Shown here: positions 45,052-55,636 of the stretch, in pieces
Layout: every line of letters starts with the position of its first letter
Position numbering within the stretch: position 1 is the first letter of the stretch
NCBI GenBank assembly: GCA_010279815.1
Contig: QEOQ01000303.1
Coordinates: 2,028,280-2,092,279, forward strand
DNA length: 64,000 bases
DNA from: Brachionus plicatilis
Taxonomy: Eukaryota; Rotifera; Eurotatoria; Ploima; Brachionidae
Direction of reading: 5' to 3'
The notes under the pieces: model-generated
Told to the model about the DNA's origin: nothing
Seen by the model: only the letters and a program-made list of their open reading frames with translations
Database searches by the model: none
Program-made: the position numbers and the translations under genes

Positions 45052-46328
45052 GTAAAGTGCAAGCAACCAATTGTCTGTGGATCGGAGGCCTCAGAGACAG
45101 CGCCAACATCCTCGATCTGGAGGAAAAAATCAAGACCATTCTGAAAACCAACGACTCGAGCAAATACGACATTCTCTACACCAGTCCCAACAACTACGCC
45201 TTTGTCCTATTCTACAACGTAGAGCATGCCGAGGAGGTTCGCTACAAACTGCGCAACAAAAAATTGTCGCGCTCCGACAAACTGCGCATTGATTTTCATG
45301 ATCCCAAAAAATTCACTCTGCTGCAGCCCAAGCCCAAGCCCAGAAAGTCTAGATCGCCGACGAGCCCGGCCAAACGGCGTCTCGTCCAGCCGGACACTCA
45401 GGCGCCCCAAGATGACGCCGCCGAGACCAAGAGCAAAAAATCAAAGTTGCCCAATGGCACCGAGCCCAAGCCCAACTACGAGAACATCATAATCACCAAG
45501 ACAGACAATGTGAGGCGCGTGGACGCGGTCGGCTCAAAGAACCGGTCCAGATCGCGAACGGCCAGTCCCGTTCAGCTGAAAAAAAAGCGCTCCTCCTCTC
45601 CCAATGGACACAGCAATGGCGACAGTCAAGCGGACAAGCGCGAGTTCGAGCTCGCCAACAAGCAGAGGCAAGACGGCGAGACAGTTGAAGAGAGCGGGCC
45701 CGGCAGACACGTGATCAAGGCCAGCTGGCTGCTAGACGAGTCCCATGTCCACTTGTCCAGATCGGTCATGACCAAATCGATAAAGAGTGTGGCCGACATG
45801 AAAACTCTGCTCGAGCCCTACTCCCACTGGTCCGGTCAGTTGACTCTGAAGAAAAACTCTTTTCCGGTCAAGTTTTATCTGATGGCCGGCAACCGGCAGC
45901 TAGCCGAGACCTTTCTGCCCGCCCACAACACCGACATGAACCTGCACATCAATCAGCGCATTCGCCTCGACTCGTCCAAGCTTGACGACATCGAGAAGAG
46001 GCTCAGCGAGAGATTTGAGTGCGATGACTCGGTCACTTACTCGGTGTTTGTGTGCGTGGCCACTGAGTTGACCAAGTCGGACAAGAGTGTGCTGCACAAG
46101 AGGTCGCTGCACAATTTGGTGTCCTATTTGAATCAGAAGAGTGCGGCGGGGGTCGTCAATTTGCCGGACGACGCCCGCGTCCACGCCAACTTGAACATAT
46201 TCACGGCCAGCTCTAATCTGTCGAGCCGAGTGTTCAAGCAGCTGTTGGCCGGCTTCAGGGCCGAGCAGCTGAGCCAAGAGCAGGACAGCTTTTTGATTTG
46301 TGTGCTGATGAAGGCCGGCAGTGCTTGA
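45052..46328 (+). CDS. RRM and SPOC domain protein, RBM15/Spen-like (terminal exon)
   Basis: Nuclear RNA-binding adaptor; RBM15-type members guide the m6A methyltransferase, and SPOC domains bind phosphorylated partners. The exon follows the acceptor TTTAATTCAG at 45051 and runs open for 425 codons. An RRM comes first (RNP2 CLWIGG, RNP1 YAFVLFYN), then a basic Arg/Ser linker with nuclear-localisation-like KKKRSSSP, then a SPOC domain (from about residue 225: WSGQLTLKKNSFPVKFYL, LHINQRIRL, and VSYLNQKSAAGVVNLP). Family members carry two or three further RRMs upstream; these are not visible in this window, so the gene is 5' incomplete or shortened. No ATG in frame precedes the RRM within the exon. 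GC-rich and intronless. A 41-bp minisatellite lies just upstream. Confidence 0.85.
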
Positions 46329-46849
46329 GTCTTGTTAATTCAGACACCACTTCAAATCTAACATTCATTATTTAAGTGTTACTTATTTTAAATCATTGAA
46401 ATTTTTTTATTTTTTTTTTTTTCTTATTTTTAAACAAAACAAAAAAAAAAGAATTTTTTTTTTTTTTCAAGTGCTGTTGTTTGTTATTATTATTTTTTTT
46501 TCGTTGATTAGAAATTAATAATGATTGTTTGTCACGATGAAATTTTTAATAAATTAATCAAAAATTAATCGAACATGCTTGTTTGTGTTTTGTTTGGCTA
46601 AACGTTCAGCAGTGTTTACTTAGGTCGATATTTACAGTTTAACTCAATGCACTGTAAATCATTACTGTACAAGCCAAGTGGATATCATATCAAAATGGAC
46701 CCATAAGACTTTTATTTATTTATTTTAATTTATTCAAGTATGATGATCATGATTATTTATGTTTGCTGTGACAAGGACAGTTATCTCTTTGAACCGCAAG
46801 CAGATTTTCTAAAATGGTACCTGAACTGAAATAAAAAACAAACAAGTCT

Positions 46850-47130
46850 AGCGCGAAACAAGAGAGGCTCTTTGTTGGAGCACACTTGAAGAAAGACGCA
46901 CCCGTTGTGATCTCATCCAGCTACACAAAATTCAGCATAAATTCATAAATGGGCGTCAGAAGCTAACTTCGGACAGTCTAGACAGCCCGACAGGGAACAC
47001 AAGAACTTGTCATTAACCGCAATTGTGGAGTGGGACACAACTTTTTTACTAACCGCACAGCGGGAAATTGGCACATTCTGAATGCGGTGACTAGGAGCGT
47101 CACTAATACTAACATTTAACTATATAAAAA
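46850..47130 (+). pseudogene. Relic of a CR1-like non-LTR reverse transcriptase C-terminus
   Basis: The plus-strand translation gives STLEERRTRCDLIQLHKI, the conserved post-RT LEERR-x-R-x-DLI-x-x-x-KI motif, then after a frame change NFFTNR...NWHILNAV, the F-F-x-NR...W-x-x-L motif near the polymerase end. At least one stop and one frameshift break it. Truncated at 5'. Confidence 0.75.
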
Positions 47131-47713
47131 GAATCGACAATTTATTGAGATATATATTTTATTAAAACTCTTTGTTTGATGCTAGTAAAATTAATTTTTT
47201 TTTGCATCTAAAAAAAGGTAAATAGCAAAATTATCCCGTTTTTATTTATCCGGAAAAAATTATGCCGTTTTGATAAATTAGAAAATTATCTTATTTTCTT
47301 AGCTAGATTTTTACATGAATTTCTTGCTTTCAAACTATGTCAGGAATTTTATAATCAAAGGATTGTGGTTTCACTTCAAGCAGGCAATTATTAGACGAAC
47401 AGTTTCAAAACAACAATTTATAATTTAAAATATAATTAAGTCACTTACAAATAATGACAATTTAGAAAGAATGTGAAAAGCTAAACGAGATGAGCAACTG
47501 CTGAGAGGACATCCGCTTATTTTAACAAAATCAATTTAGACAAATAATTGATTTTGTTTGTTTCGACAACGTTTATTTAGACATAGAATAATTAAATAAA
47601 AAAGGTTAATTAGTCTAGAATTATTTAGACAAAAAATATTTTGACAAAATCAATTTGATAATAAAATATTATCAACATTCAATTTAAAAAGATATATTGT
47701 ACAAAAAATTCAA

Positions 47714-48501
47714 AATTTTTTGGGTCTTTTGCGTTATGTGATCACTGGTTCACATAAAAGGTGAACCAACTTACCCAACCTAAATAGGTGATCTGTTGTG
47801 TTCACTTTTTAGGTGAACCAAAAATATGTGTACAAAAAAAATTATTTCGAAAATCAAAATTTATTTTTTAATTTTTTTGAATTATAGGTGAGCCAAAAAA
47901 AAAAATAAGTGAACCAAAAAAAAATTTTTTTATTGATTCTTATGCTTGACAGTAATGTGTCTCTTGAGACCATTTTTTTCAAAATAATTTCCACAAAAAT
48001 CACATTTTATATGATCTTTTTTGTTATTTAAAGTTATTTTTACAATTTCTTCTGTAGATGAAGAAAATTTATTCTCATAAGTTTTTTTTTCAATAGTTAA
48101 AGCCTGACGCTTAATATCAGATATTTTGACATTTTTCAAACTTTCATCTAATTTCTCAATTATATCTTCTCTAGAAGTTTAATAACGAGTATTTGATTTA
48201 CTAGTACACATTTTGTTAAACACAAGACCTTCTTCTCTATTTTCTTCTTCTCTATTATCTCCATCAGTTTCAGTTACTTTTTATTTTAGGTGATCACTTT
48301 TTATTTTAGGTGAACACTTTTTATTTTAGGTGAACACAATTTAATTTAGGTGATCATTTTGAAAAAAATTTTAATTAATTAGTACACATATTTTTGGTTC
48401 ACCTAAAAAGTGAACACAACTGATCACCTATTTAGGTTGGGTAAGTTGGTTCACCTTTTATGTGAACCAGTGATCACATAACGCAATAGACCCAATTTTT
48501 T
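47714..48501. mobile_element. hAT-like element with 113-bp inverted repeats and exact 8-bp target duplication
   Basis: The element is 47722-48493 (772 bp), flanked by exact AATTTTTT at 47714-47721 and 48494-48501. Inverted repeats of about 110 bp begin GGGTCTTTTGCGTTATGTGA and are dense in GGTGAACC / GGTTCACC and GGTGATCA motifs; further copies (TTTATTTTAGGTGAACAC) tandemly repeat inside the right arm. The interior carries a decayed zinc-finger frame. Well-preserved ends imply fairly recent movement. Confidence 0.85.
47930..48211 (-). pseudogene. Decayed C2H2/BED-like zinc-finger ORF inside the inverted-repeat element
   Basis: From ATG at 48209-48211 the minus-strand frame runs 93 codons to a stop at 47930, broken by one in-frame TAA at 48179-48181. 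The final 22 residues hold CDFCGNYFEKNGLKRHITVK then H, spacing C-x2-C-x12-H-x4-H, a DNA-binding finger. hAT transposases usually begin with a BED finger of similar layout, so this may be the transposase N-terminus retained in an internally deleted copy. A captured host finger is the alternative. Confidence 0.6.
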
Positions 48502-49649
48502 CACTTTCAAAATCTTCAATTGCATTTTCAATTACAATAAAACATATTTCATATAATTTGATTTGTCAAAATAAACTTGTCAGAATATTAGTTGTCAAAA
48601 TATGTTGAAACAAGGCATATTCGCTGAGAGAATAAGAGGTTTAACTGATTCGGATATCAAGAATGAAGCAAAGAAGTTATGGACGAAAAAAAGCACAAAT
48701 AAACAACGTGTATTATAAATTGACTGAGAATCAGCAAAAGCAAGTTTGATCAGTAAAATTAGAACTGAGGAAAATCAAAGAAAAGACCTGGATTTTTTGG
48801 ACAGATATTCAAGTAATCCTGACTATTAGGAGTAGTAGATTTTTCTAATGAATTTAATTTTTTATTATGTAACAATTTTTTTTAAATATTAAATAAATTT
48901 TAATTGTTTTAATAATTTTTTATTTTATATTTCTGAAAAAAAACGGGATGGTTTTCAACGAGCCAATATTACTTGTGAATTCAAAATTATTAATTTACTG
49001 TCAAGAAATTTATTTGACTGTCAAAATATTTATTTTATTGTATAGAAAAAATTTGTCTGATGTGAGCAAATTTGTACAAATAACAATACTTAATTTAATG
49101 TTCAAAATTATTATTTTCTGCTGAATTTTTTTATTAATGAAATAAATGCTTAGTTTAGTGATATAATTAAATATTTTATTATAAAATTTTACATTTAATA
49201 ATTTTATAAATCGATTTACTAATGGACTATAGAGCCAATATTAAAATTATCGATTTAACACAGATAACTGGGCTACTAGTAAATATAGTTGTTTGTTCTA
49301 TCTAAAAAATTATCATTGCTATCATTTAATATCAATAGCAGTAAATCTAAAATTAGCCACAAGCCACAATTCCTATGCGTTACAATCAGCAATTGAACCA
49401 AAAAAGAAAGCTGGTAGAAGCGATAAAGCAAAAAAAGCTTTGATAACACAAAAATAGAAAAATTGTGATTGTTTATATATTTTTTTAGACTTAAATTAAA
49501 TAAATTGTACATAATTATAAATTTTTGATCGAAAACTAATAAAAATAAACATCATTAGTTACAAATAAATTTTTAAGCAGAAAACTAAATAATATAAACA
49601 TGAAAAAAAATAAATTATACAAGTATTAAATTTTTTTTTTTTAAATTTA

Positions 49650-49703
49650 TTTCTCCTAAAAGGAGGTTAATTCAATTAATAATAAACAAATAAATAAATA
49701 AGG
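49650..49703 (+). repeat. Retroelement 3' end with hairpin and TAAA tail (family H)
   Basis: CTCCTAAAAGGAG forms a short hairpin, followed by GTTAATTCAATTAATAATAA and ACAAATAAATAAATAA. Same layout as 53462-53516, with little else preserved upstream. Confidence 0.6.
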
Positions 49704-51187
49704 TCTAAATCTAAAGCGAGACTAACTATTTTTAGTGTAATCAGAAAAACATTTTTTCAAACATCGAAAATACATCAAGTTTAATAGCTGACAAATTGAG
49801 GTGGTTCCAAATACAAATCAATTTTCAAAAATAAAAAAAATTGTCGAAAAAACCAAAAATAAAAAAGAATTGTTTATTAAAATCATTAAAAAATTACTAG
49901 CCTTACAAATTAAAGTTATTGATATTTCCGTATAACTTTTGAAATTGATGAAGATGAGAAACAAGTGCATGGATATTAAGGGTGATATTATCTTTGAAAA
50001 GAACTTGCAAAAATAGATATAACCATTCTTTAGTTCGAACTTGGATCACTATCGGAACAACTCTTTTGTCTTTTGGGGCATTGTTCAATGAAGTTTTCAT
50101 AAAATGTCTAAAACCGATTACAAAAAACTTTTAATCATTCAACAATGTAATCAAAATTTTAAGTCGAAGAATCAGTCCAAGAAATTACTTAGATCAATCT
50201 TTGACATAATTGTTGGTTAATTTCTTTATTTTCTGTTTAAATTCAAAAAAGAAGAAATTGTTCTTGATTAAACATTTTTAAATAAAAATTTTAATTTAAT
50301 TTGATTTTTTTGTATTTTATTTTATTTTTTTTTATAAATCTTCAATTTTTCATGCATATGATTTAAATAAATTATTTTCCTATGGTTGATATTTTTGATA
50401 CGTTTAATTCAAATCTTAAATCAATCAATTGTATCATTCAATCCGTGTCGTTTTATGTTAAACATTGCACAAATGTAAGATCCAACATACCGTATTTCTT
50501 ATTTCATAAAAAAGAAAGTTCGGTCATCCAACGATTTCTTTAATTCGAAAATTTTATACTCTAAAAATGTGACTCTAATAAACAAATTTGATATTTTAAT
50601 AGAAAAAAGAAAATACATGTTGAATGAAGAATTTTAATTTGGTTTTAATTTGATTTTGTCATCAAAAAAAATGACGAATTTTATTTTTTTCAATGGGATA
50701 TCACGCTAAAATGAAAGCTGAGGGTCAAAAATATAAGATAAAAGTATCGAGAGGATGAAAAAATCATTTTTTAAAAAGTTAAGATTTATGGTGCAGTAAA
50801 CTCTAATAATTTCGAATTTTACTTTTTTTTCATTTAAAAATATTCGTTATATTTTCATTGCAGAATTTTAGTTAAAAATATGCAAAAAATTTTAAGCTTT
50901 TTAAATTTTTTCAAAATAAAATTAATTCAAAACTTTGGAAAAAATTTAATTTTTGTTTTTTTTTTACCAAAAGCCTCGTTTTTTTGACCGTTTTGAGCAT
51001 TTTGAAACGGTTTTACTAAAGTTTAGCTTTATTATAAAGATTTTAGATAAATAAAAAGTGTTATTCTATTTATACAATTTTATTTTAACAAAAATGATAA
51101 AAATCAGTTACAAACATTTCATTAAATTTAATTCAACCACAAAAATGAAAAAAATTAATTTAGTTAAAACGACTAAAATAAATGTGT

Positions 51188-54100
51188 TTAAATTTGTTGA
51201 GCATTATTCGCTCTAGCTATATTTATATAGACCAATTTGCCTTGCCATAAAGACGAAATTTGTAGAAATTTTATGTTAACATATTCAGAATCATCAATCC
51301 ATACTAAAAATTCAATTTAAATATTTATTAAAATAAATAAAAATAAAAAATTACCATTAAACGGTGATCCAGGATTTCTTGATGTGCAAACCAGACGACT
51401 TAAGCCTTCTACTATTTCTTTTTTACCTTCAATATCTTTGGGCTTTTTACTCAATCTCATCACTAAAAACAAAATTTATAGCTAAATTTTTTTTTATTTT
51501 CAAAATTCAAGTATAATATCAAATCTGAAATAAGTGTTAACTAAGTATACTTTTAGAAATTTTGATTCAAAATGTCTAAAAACTATCCTAGGCTATCAAA
51601 TATTTATAATTTTAAAATTTTATAATTTTATTCTGAAGGAGCATTAACTGAGCACAAATAAGCAAATTAATAAAATGATTAAATAAATCTTGTTAAAGAT
51701 TTTTTTTACTGGGAAATAATAAATTTGAAGTAAGAAAAAATAATTATAATATAATTGAAAAATTATTCTTTTTTTAAAAACACCAATGGGAAAATCACCT
51801 TTTTTTTTGAAACCAAAAATTGAATTTATAAAATGAGTAAAAAAAATGATTTAAAAAAAAACGTGAGTTATTTTTTAATTAACTCATTTTTTTTTAAACC
51901 TATTTCAAAACTTCACTCCAGTAGAAAAATGGCCTTGTCTTTATATTCTTTGCTTCTACACTTTTTTTGTATTTTTTCCTTTTTGTTTTTCTACCAATTA
52001 TTTTTCTACATTTAAAATTCTATCATTTAGCACTTTCTATCTTTTTGCCTGTAATCAGACTTGTTTTTAAGTCGCAAGTTTCAGTCAAAGTCAAAAGGTT
52101 TTAAGTCATGATTTGACTTAAAATTTTTTTTTCAAAAGTCAAAGTTATGACTTAAATTAAATTTTTTTTTAAGTCAAAGTCCATGTCTATCATATGCAGA
52201 CGACTTTAAAATATTGGGTGTTTTTAATAAGAATGAATTTGGATCGACTCAACTTCAAAATGATCTCGTCGAATTAAGTAACTGGACAACAAAATGGTCT
52301 ACTGAACTGAATGTATTAAAGTGTAAAACAATGTATATTGGTCGAAAAAGGAATAAAACTGGATATATAGTTCCTATCTTGGATGGGGCAACGACCCTTA
52401 ATGAGAATGTTGAAGAAAAGGAGCTCGGTGTTGTCGTGTCTAATGATCTAAAATGGAACAAACAATGTTCATATGCGACATCTAAAGCCAACAGAGTATT
52501 AGGTAAAATTAAGAATGCGTTCGTATGTTTGGACAAAGAAACTTTTAGACTTTTATACATAGGACTTGTCAGACCGCATCTTGAATACTCTGTAAGTATT
52601 TGGAACTTTTCAACGAAAGCTAACATAAACACTATCGAAAGAGTCCAAAGAAAAGCAACGAAGCTAGTCCAATGTTTGAAGGAAAAGTCGTACCAAGAAA
52701 GACAAATGGCTTTGGACTAAATGAGCTTAGAAGACCGCAGAACAAGAGGGGATCTTAAGATTAATCTAATGAAAGGTACAAGCCTGAATCTGAACCTAAG
52801 AAGAAAACATAACATGAAGCTAGAGAAAGAAATTTGCAAACAAGCTACATCAAGATATAACTTTCTGACCAACAGAATGGTTTCTAAGTGGAATGCTGTA
52901 CCGCAAAGTGTTGTCAACTCAAAGACAGTTAATGGTTTTAAAGCGGGTATCGACAGAGAAATGTTTGATATTGAACAAAGAAAGAAATGAAAGACTGCCG
53001 CAGCTCTTATAGTGCTAACTGCCGGAAGGTGTTAGTATAGATTTCTATACTGCAGTCTTATAACTTCTACTACTTTTTTTGAAAAAGTCAAGTCATTAAC
53101 ATGACTTGAAAAAAAAAAAAATTTAAGTCATTGACTTGACTTGACTTGACTTATGACTTGTAACTTAAAAGCAACTCTGCCTGCAATCTCCGCTTTTTAC
53201 CTTTCTACGTTTTAATATGTCCTCAAAATAAATATTTTTGTGAAAAAATTCTGCATTTTTTTGGCTGTCAATATAGAGCCACTCTTAATATTATATCATC
53301 TGGAACAAGCTCACTCTTCAATCTTCATATTTCATATTCTCTTCAATTCTTCATATTCTTTTTTTTTTTTCGAATTGTCAATTTTTATTTTCTCTATCTT
53401 GTATTAATTTAAATTGTAAAAACTTTTATAAAATCTTTTATTATCGTTTTCTCTTATACTTGCTCCTCTTGTAGGAGGTAAATCAATTAAATAAATAAAT
53501 AAATAAATAAATATTATATCGTCATAAAACACTTACTCTTTTGTTTTTTTTCCTTGATACAGTAAGCCAAAGTTAAGCATTGAGCTGAGTCGGCCAGAAG
53601 CGAACCATGGTTTCTGAACACAGTGATATTTTTGAACAAAGCTTTTAAATTAGACTTATTGGGATCATGTTCTTGGACAAGGCTGTCATCCTGGCCCCAA
53701 CCAGTCCAATAGTCAATTTGAAGGTTGTAGAACAAGCATCCATCGGCAGTGTCCTGATTGACTAGAGGAGAATTGGGCGGCGAATAGTTAGCCCTGTTCA
53801 ACTTGGATGGAGCAGTGTTGGCGTTCAGGTTCAAAAACTGTGGCAAACTGGACGAAGTGGACAGACTCTTGGCACAATTGGCGCTCTCTTCCTCACTTTG
53901 GCTGATTGACACCGAGCTCAAGAAGGCAACAAGTCTGCCGTTCAAGAGCTCGTTCTCGCCGTGCAACACCACCTCGCCAATCTGCACCTGACTCATGGCC
54001 GCCCTCGCATTCTCCTCATTCAAATAATAAATTAAACAATTCAAAATTTGCTGCTTGTCACTTGACACAATGAAAAAATTCTCGAATATTTTGGCAAAGT

Positions 54101-55352
54101 CAGCGTTCATTTTGACAATGTTCAGGTAGAACGAGTGCAGGTAGTGGGCGAGCATGGAGCTGGTCGAGGCGATCAGAAAAATTTTCACACTGCTCTTGTT
54201 CCTGAGCAAATAGTCGAGCTGCACCTCGCTCAAACTTCGGCCCAGCTCTTCTGGCTCAATGATGGTAAAATTTTTGCGCACCACATAACAGTCCATAATG
54301 GACTCGGGCTCCTGGGCAATCAGATAATTTCGCTTGAAGTTCAAGCACAGCGACTGCTCGTCCGAGTCGCCAACACTCTGACTGTAGAAGGGCTCTATCT
54401 TGGGCTTTGGCGTGGACACTATGGAATAGGCGTCTTGGTCTTTGAACAAAAAGTTGGGCTCATCCGAGTCCGAGTTGGCGTAGTCGCTCACTTGGTCGAT
54501 GTTTTTGTAGAACTCGTCGTCCAGGTCGTCGCCTTCGTCATAGTCCAGCTCGTACACGTCGTTCAGGATCAGCGAGTGCTCGTTTTCGACGGCCTGGTCG
54601 GGCGCCTGAGCGGACTTGGCCGCCTGACCATTCTCGCTCTTCAGCTTTCTGATGAAAGAAATTATTTTGCCGGTGAGTTGGCTCTTTTTCTGTGCCGACT
54701 TTTTGTGCTCGGTGTCCGAGTCCAGGTCCGAGTTGAGGTCGAAGTCGATGTCGTCGCTGGTGTCGTAGTCGTTGATGGGCTGGCTGGTGAGCGCCTGGAT
54801 GCTCAAGTGGCCCACTATTTGCTGTTTGGTGCCACTTTTTGCTGAGCGCAGAAACAAAGGCAGCTCGTTTGAGTAGGGCTTTTGGAGCGCGTTGGCCAGG
54901 TCAATAAAAGTGTAGGCCAGGGTCTTGTAGCCGAATTGGATGGTCTTGGCCTTGGTTTTGTACTTTTTGCGCCTAGTCTGCACGTAAATGTAGAGCAAGT
55001 TGGTGTCCTTTTTCAGATAGTGCGGATAGGTGATGTTGTACAGCAGGTTTAGATCTGCCGCCTGGTTTTCCAGAGGAATCTCGAGGGTGCGCAGAGAGCG
55101 CTTGCTGGCCTCCAGCTTTACGGCCAGGATGGCGGACGGCTGCGCCAGCTCTTGGTCGAGCTTGAGCCGAGTGATCACGAATTTGCAGATGCGCGGCAGG
55201 CAGTTGAAGTTGTTCTCGTCAATGTCCAGCTGGATGTAAGTGTTCATCTTGAAGGGCTTGTGGTCCTGGTCGGTGGAGGACGCGTGCACCAGTGATGGCA
55301 CCTGGTCGTCGTGGCCAGGCCGTTGGCTCGAGTTGTTCAGCACAGAGTACAT
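51188..55352 (-). CDS. PACS: PACS, phosphofurin acidic cluster sorting protein
   Basis: Cytosolic sorting adaptor that recognises acidic clusters on membrane cargo and links it to AP-1/AP-3 for trans-Golgi and endosome retrieval. Three exons: 55352-53537, 51462-51355, 51303-51188; phases agree and give 679 aa. The furin-binding region is at about 35-190 (YPHYLKKDTNLLYIYVQTRR, GYKTLAYTFIDLANALQ, LTSQPIND). A middle acidic stretch (YDTSDDIDFDLNSDLDSD) is the autoregulatory type. The C-terminal domain spans QIDYWTGW through KEKKQK, then RLSKKPKDIEGKKEIVEGLS (exon 2) and WIDDSEYVNIKFLQISSLW (exon 3). Exon 1 is long and GC-rich, exons 2-3 AT-rich. The 2.07 kb intron 1 houses a MITE with a LINE fragment inside. 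The start ATG follows an AG (AAAAAATAG) that could be a 5'UTR splice or trans-splice acceptor. Confidence 0.93.
51630..51690 (+). repeat. Retroelement 3' end, family G
   Basis: ATTCTGAAGGAGCATTAACTG and an A-rich tail (AAATTAATAAAATGATTAAA) match the copy at 9341-9395. It sits in PACS intron 1, antisense to the gene. Confidence 0.45.
52056..53179. mobile_element. Family A-like hAT MITE split by a LINE fragment, in PACS intron 1
   Basis: Ends CAGACTTGTTTTTAAGTCGC and TTACTTAAAAG-type CTTGTAACTTAAAAGCAACT then CTG. Flanks CCTGTAAT and CCTGCAAT match at 7 of 8 bases. The arms contain dense GACTT/AAGTC repeats. The reverse-transcriptase fragment at 52188-53075 interrupts it. Confidence 0.7.
52188..53075 (+). 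pseudogene. 5'-truncated CR1-like LINE fragment (reverse transcriptase palm to C-terminus)
   Basis: Translation starts at the catalytic YADD box (YADDFKILG), continues with LVELSNWTTKWSTELNVLKC, KELGVVVSNDLKWNKQCSYA, LLYIGLVRPHLEYSVSIW and IERVQRKATKLV, hits an in-frame TAA at 52718-52720, then resumes SLEDRRTRGDLKINL to a stop at 52988. That motif order is diagnostic for CR1-clade polymerases. Downstream, AAGACTGC...GCAGTCTT (52990-53062) may be the 3' stem-loop. Dead copy. Confidence 0.88.
53462..53516 (+). repeat. Retroelement 3' end with hairpin and TAAA tail (family H)
   Basis: GCTCCTCTTGTAGGAGG hairpin followed by TAAATCAATT and six AAAT repeats. It lies just inside PACS intron 1, immediately after the exon 1 donor (antisense to PACS). 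The long clean tail suggests a fairly recent insertion. Confidence 0.65.
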
Positions 55353-55636
55353 TGGGATCTATTTTTTTAATTAACTTGGTCACAATTTTATGATGATTTG
55401 GATACACCATAACAAATGATATATCCGTAAATAAATTATTATTATCTTTAACAAGAAACAAACAAGACTTGGATGGAGGGTGGCCTCAATGCAAGTTTGA
55501 GAAGATGCAAATTTGCATTCGAACAGACAAATTTTGGGCCAGTGGCAAAAAAAATTTATTTTAAAAACATGCTTTAAATTTATTCAAAATTAAAAATTTT
55601 TAAGTTAAAATTATTTTGGAAAATTTTTGTGCTGCA
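55353..55636. promoter_or_regulatory. Bidirectional promoter region between PACS and NOC4L
   Basis: The divergent start codons at 55352 (-) and 55637 (+) leave only 284 bp. Both 5'UTRs and promoters must fit unless upstream non-coding exons exist. No TATA box is evident. The stretch around 55470-55520 is GC-richer than typical spacer. Confidence 0.5.

Larger units (their letters stand above)
46329..51187. other. Repeat-rich intergenic region between the SPOC gene and PACS
   Basis: It holds a decayed LINE (46850-47130), a zinc-finger inverted-repeat element (47714-48501) and a retroelement tail (49650-49703). A poly(A) signal candidate for the SPOC gene (AATAAATTA) lies near 46547. The small frames at 49276-49512 and 49903-50100 (both -) have no recognisable family and weak composition; they are not called as genes. 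Confidence 0.55.

Noticed and set aside
45900..46277. 125-codon minus-strand frame
   Set aside because: Antisense of the SPOC domain exon.
51833..52015. 60-codon plus-strand frame in PACS intron 1
   Set aside because: Poly-Phe/Lys composition, intronic and antisense to a confident gene.
54135..54845. 236-codon open frame on the plus strand
   Set aside because: It is the antisense shadow of the GC-rich PACS exon 1; composition is Val/Leu-rich without domains.
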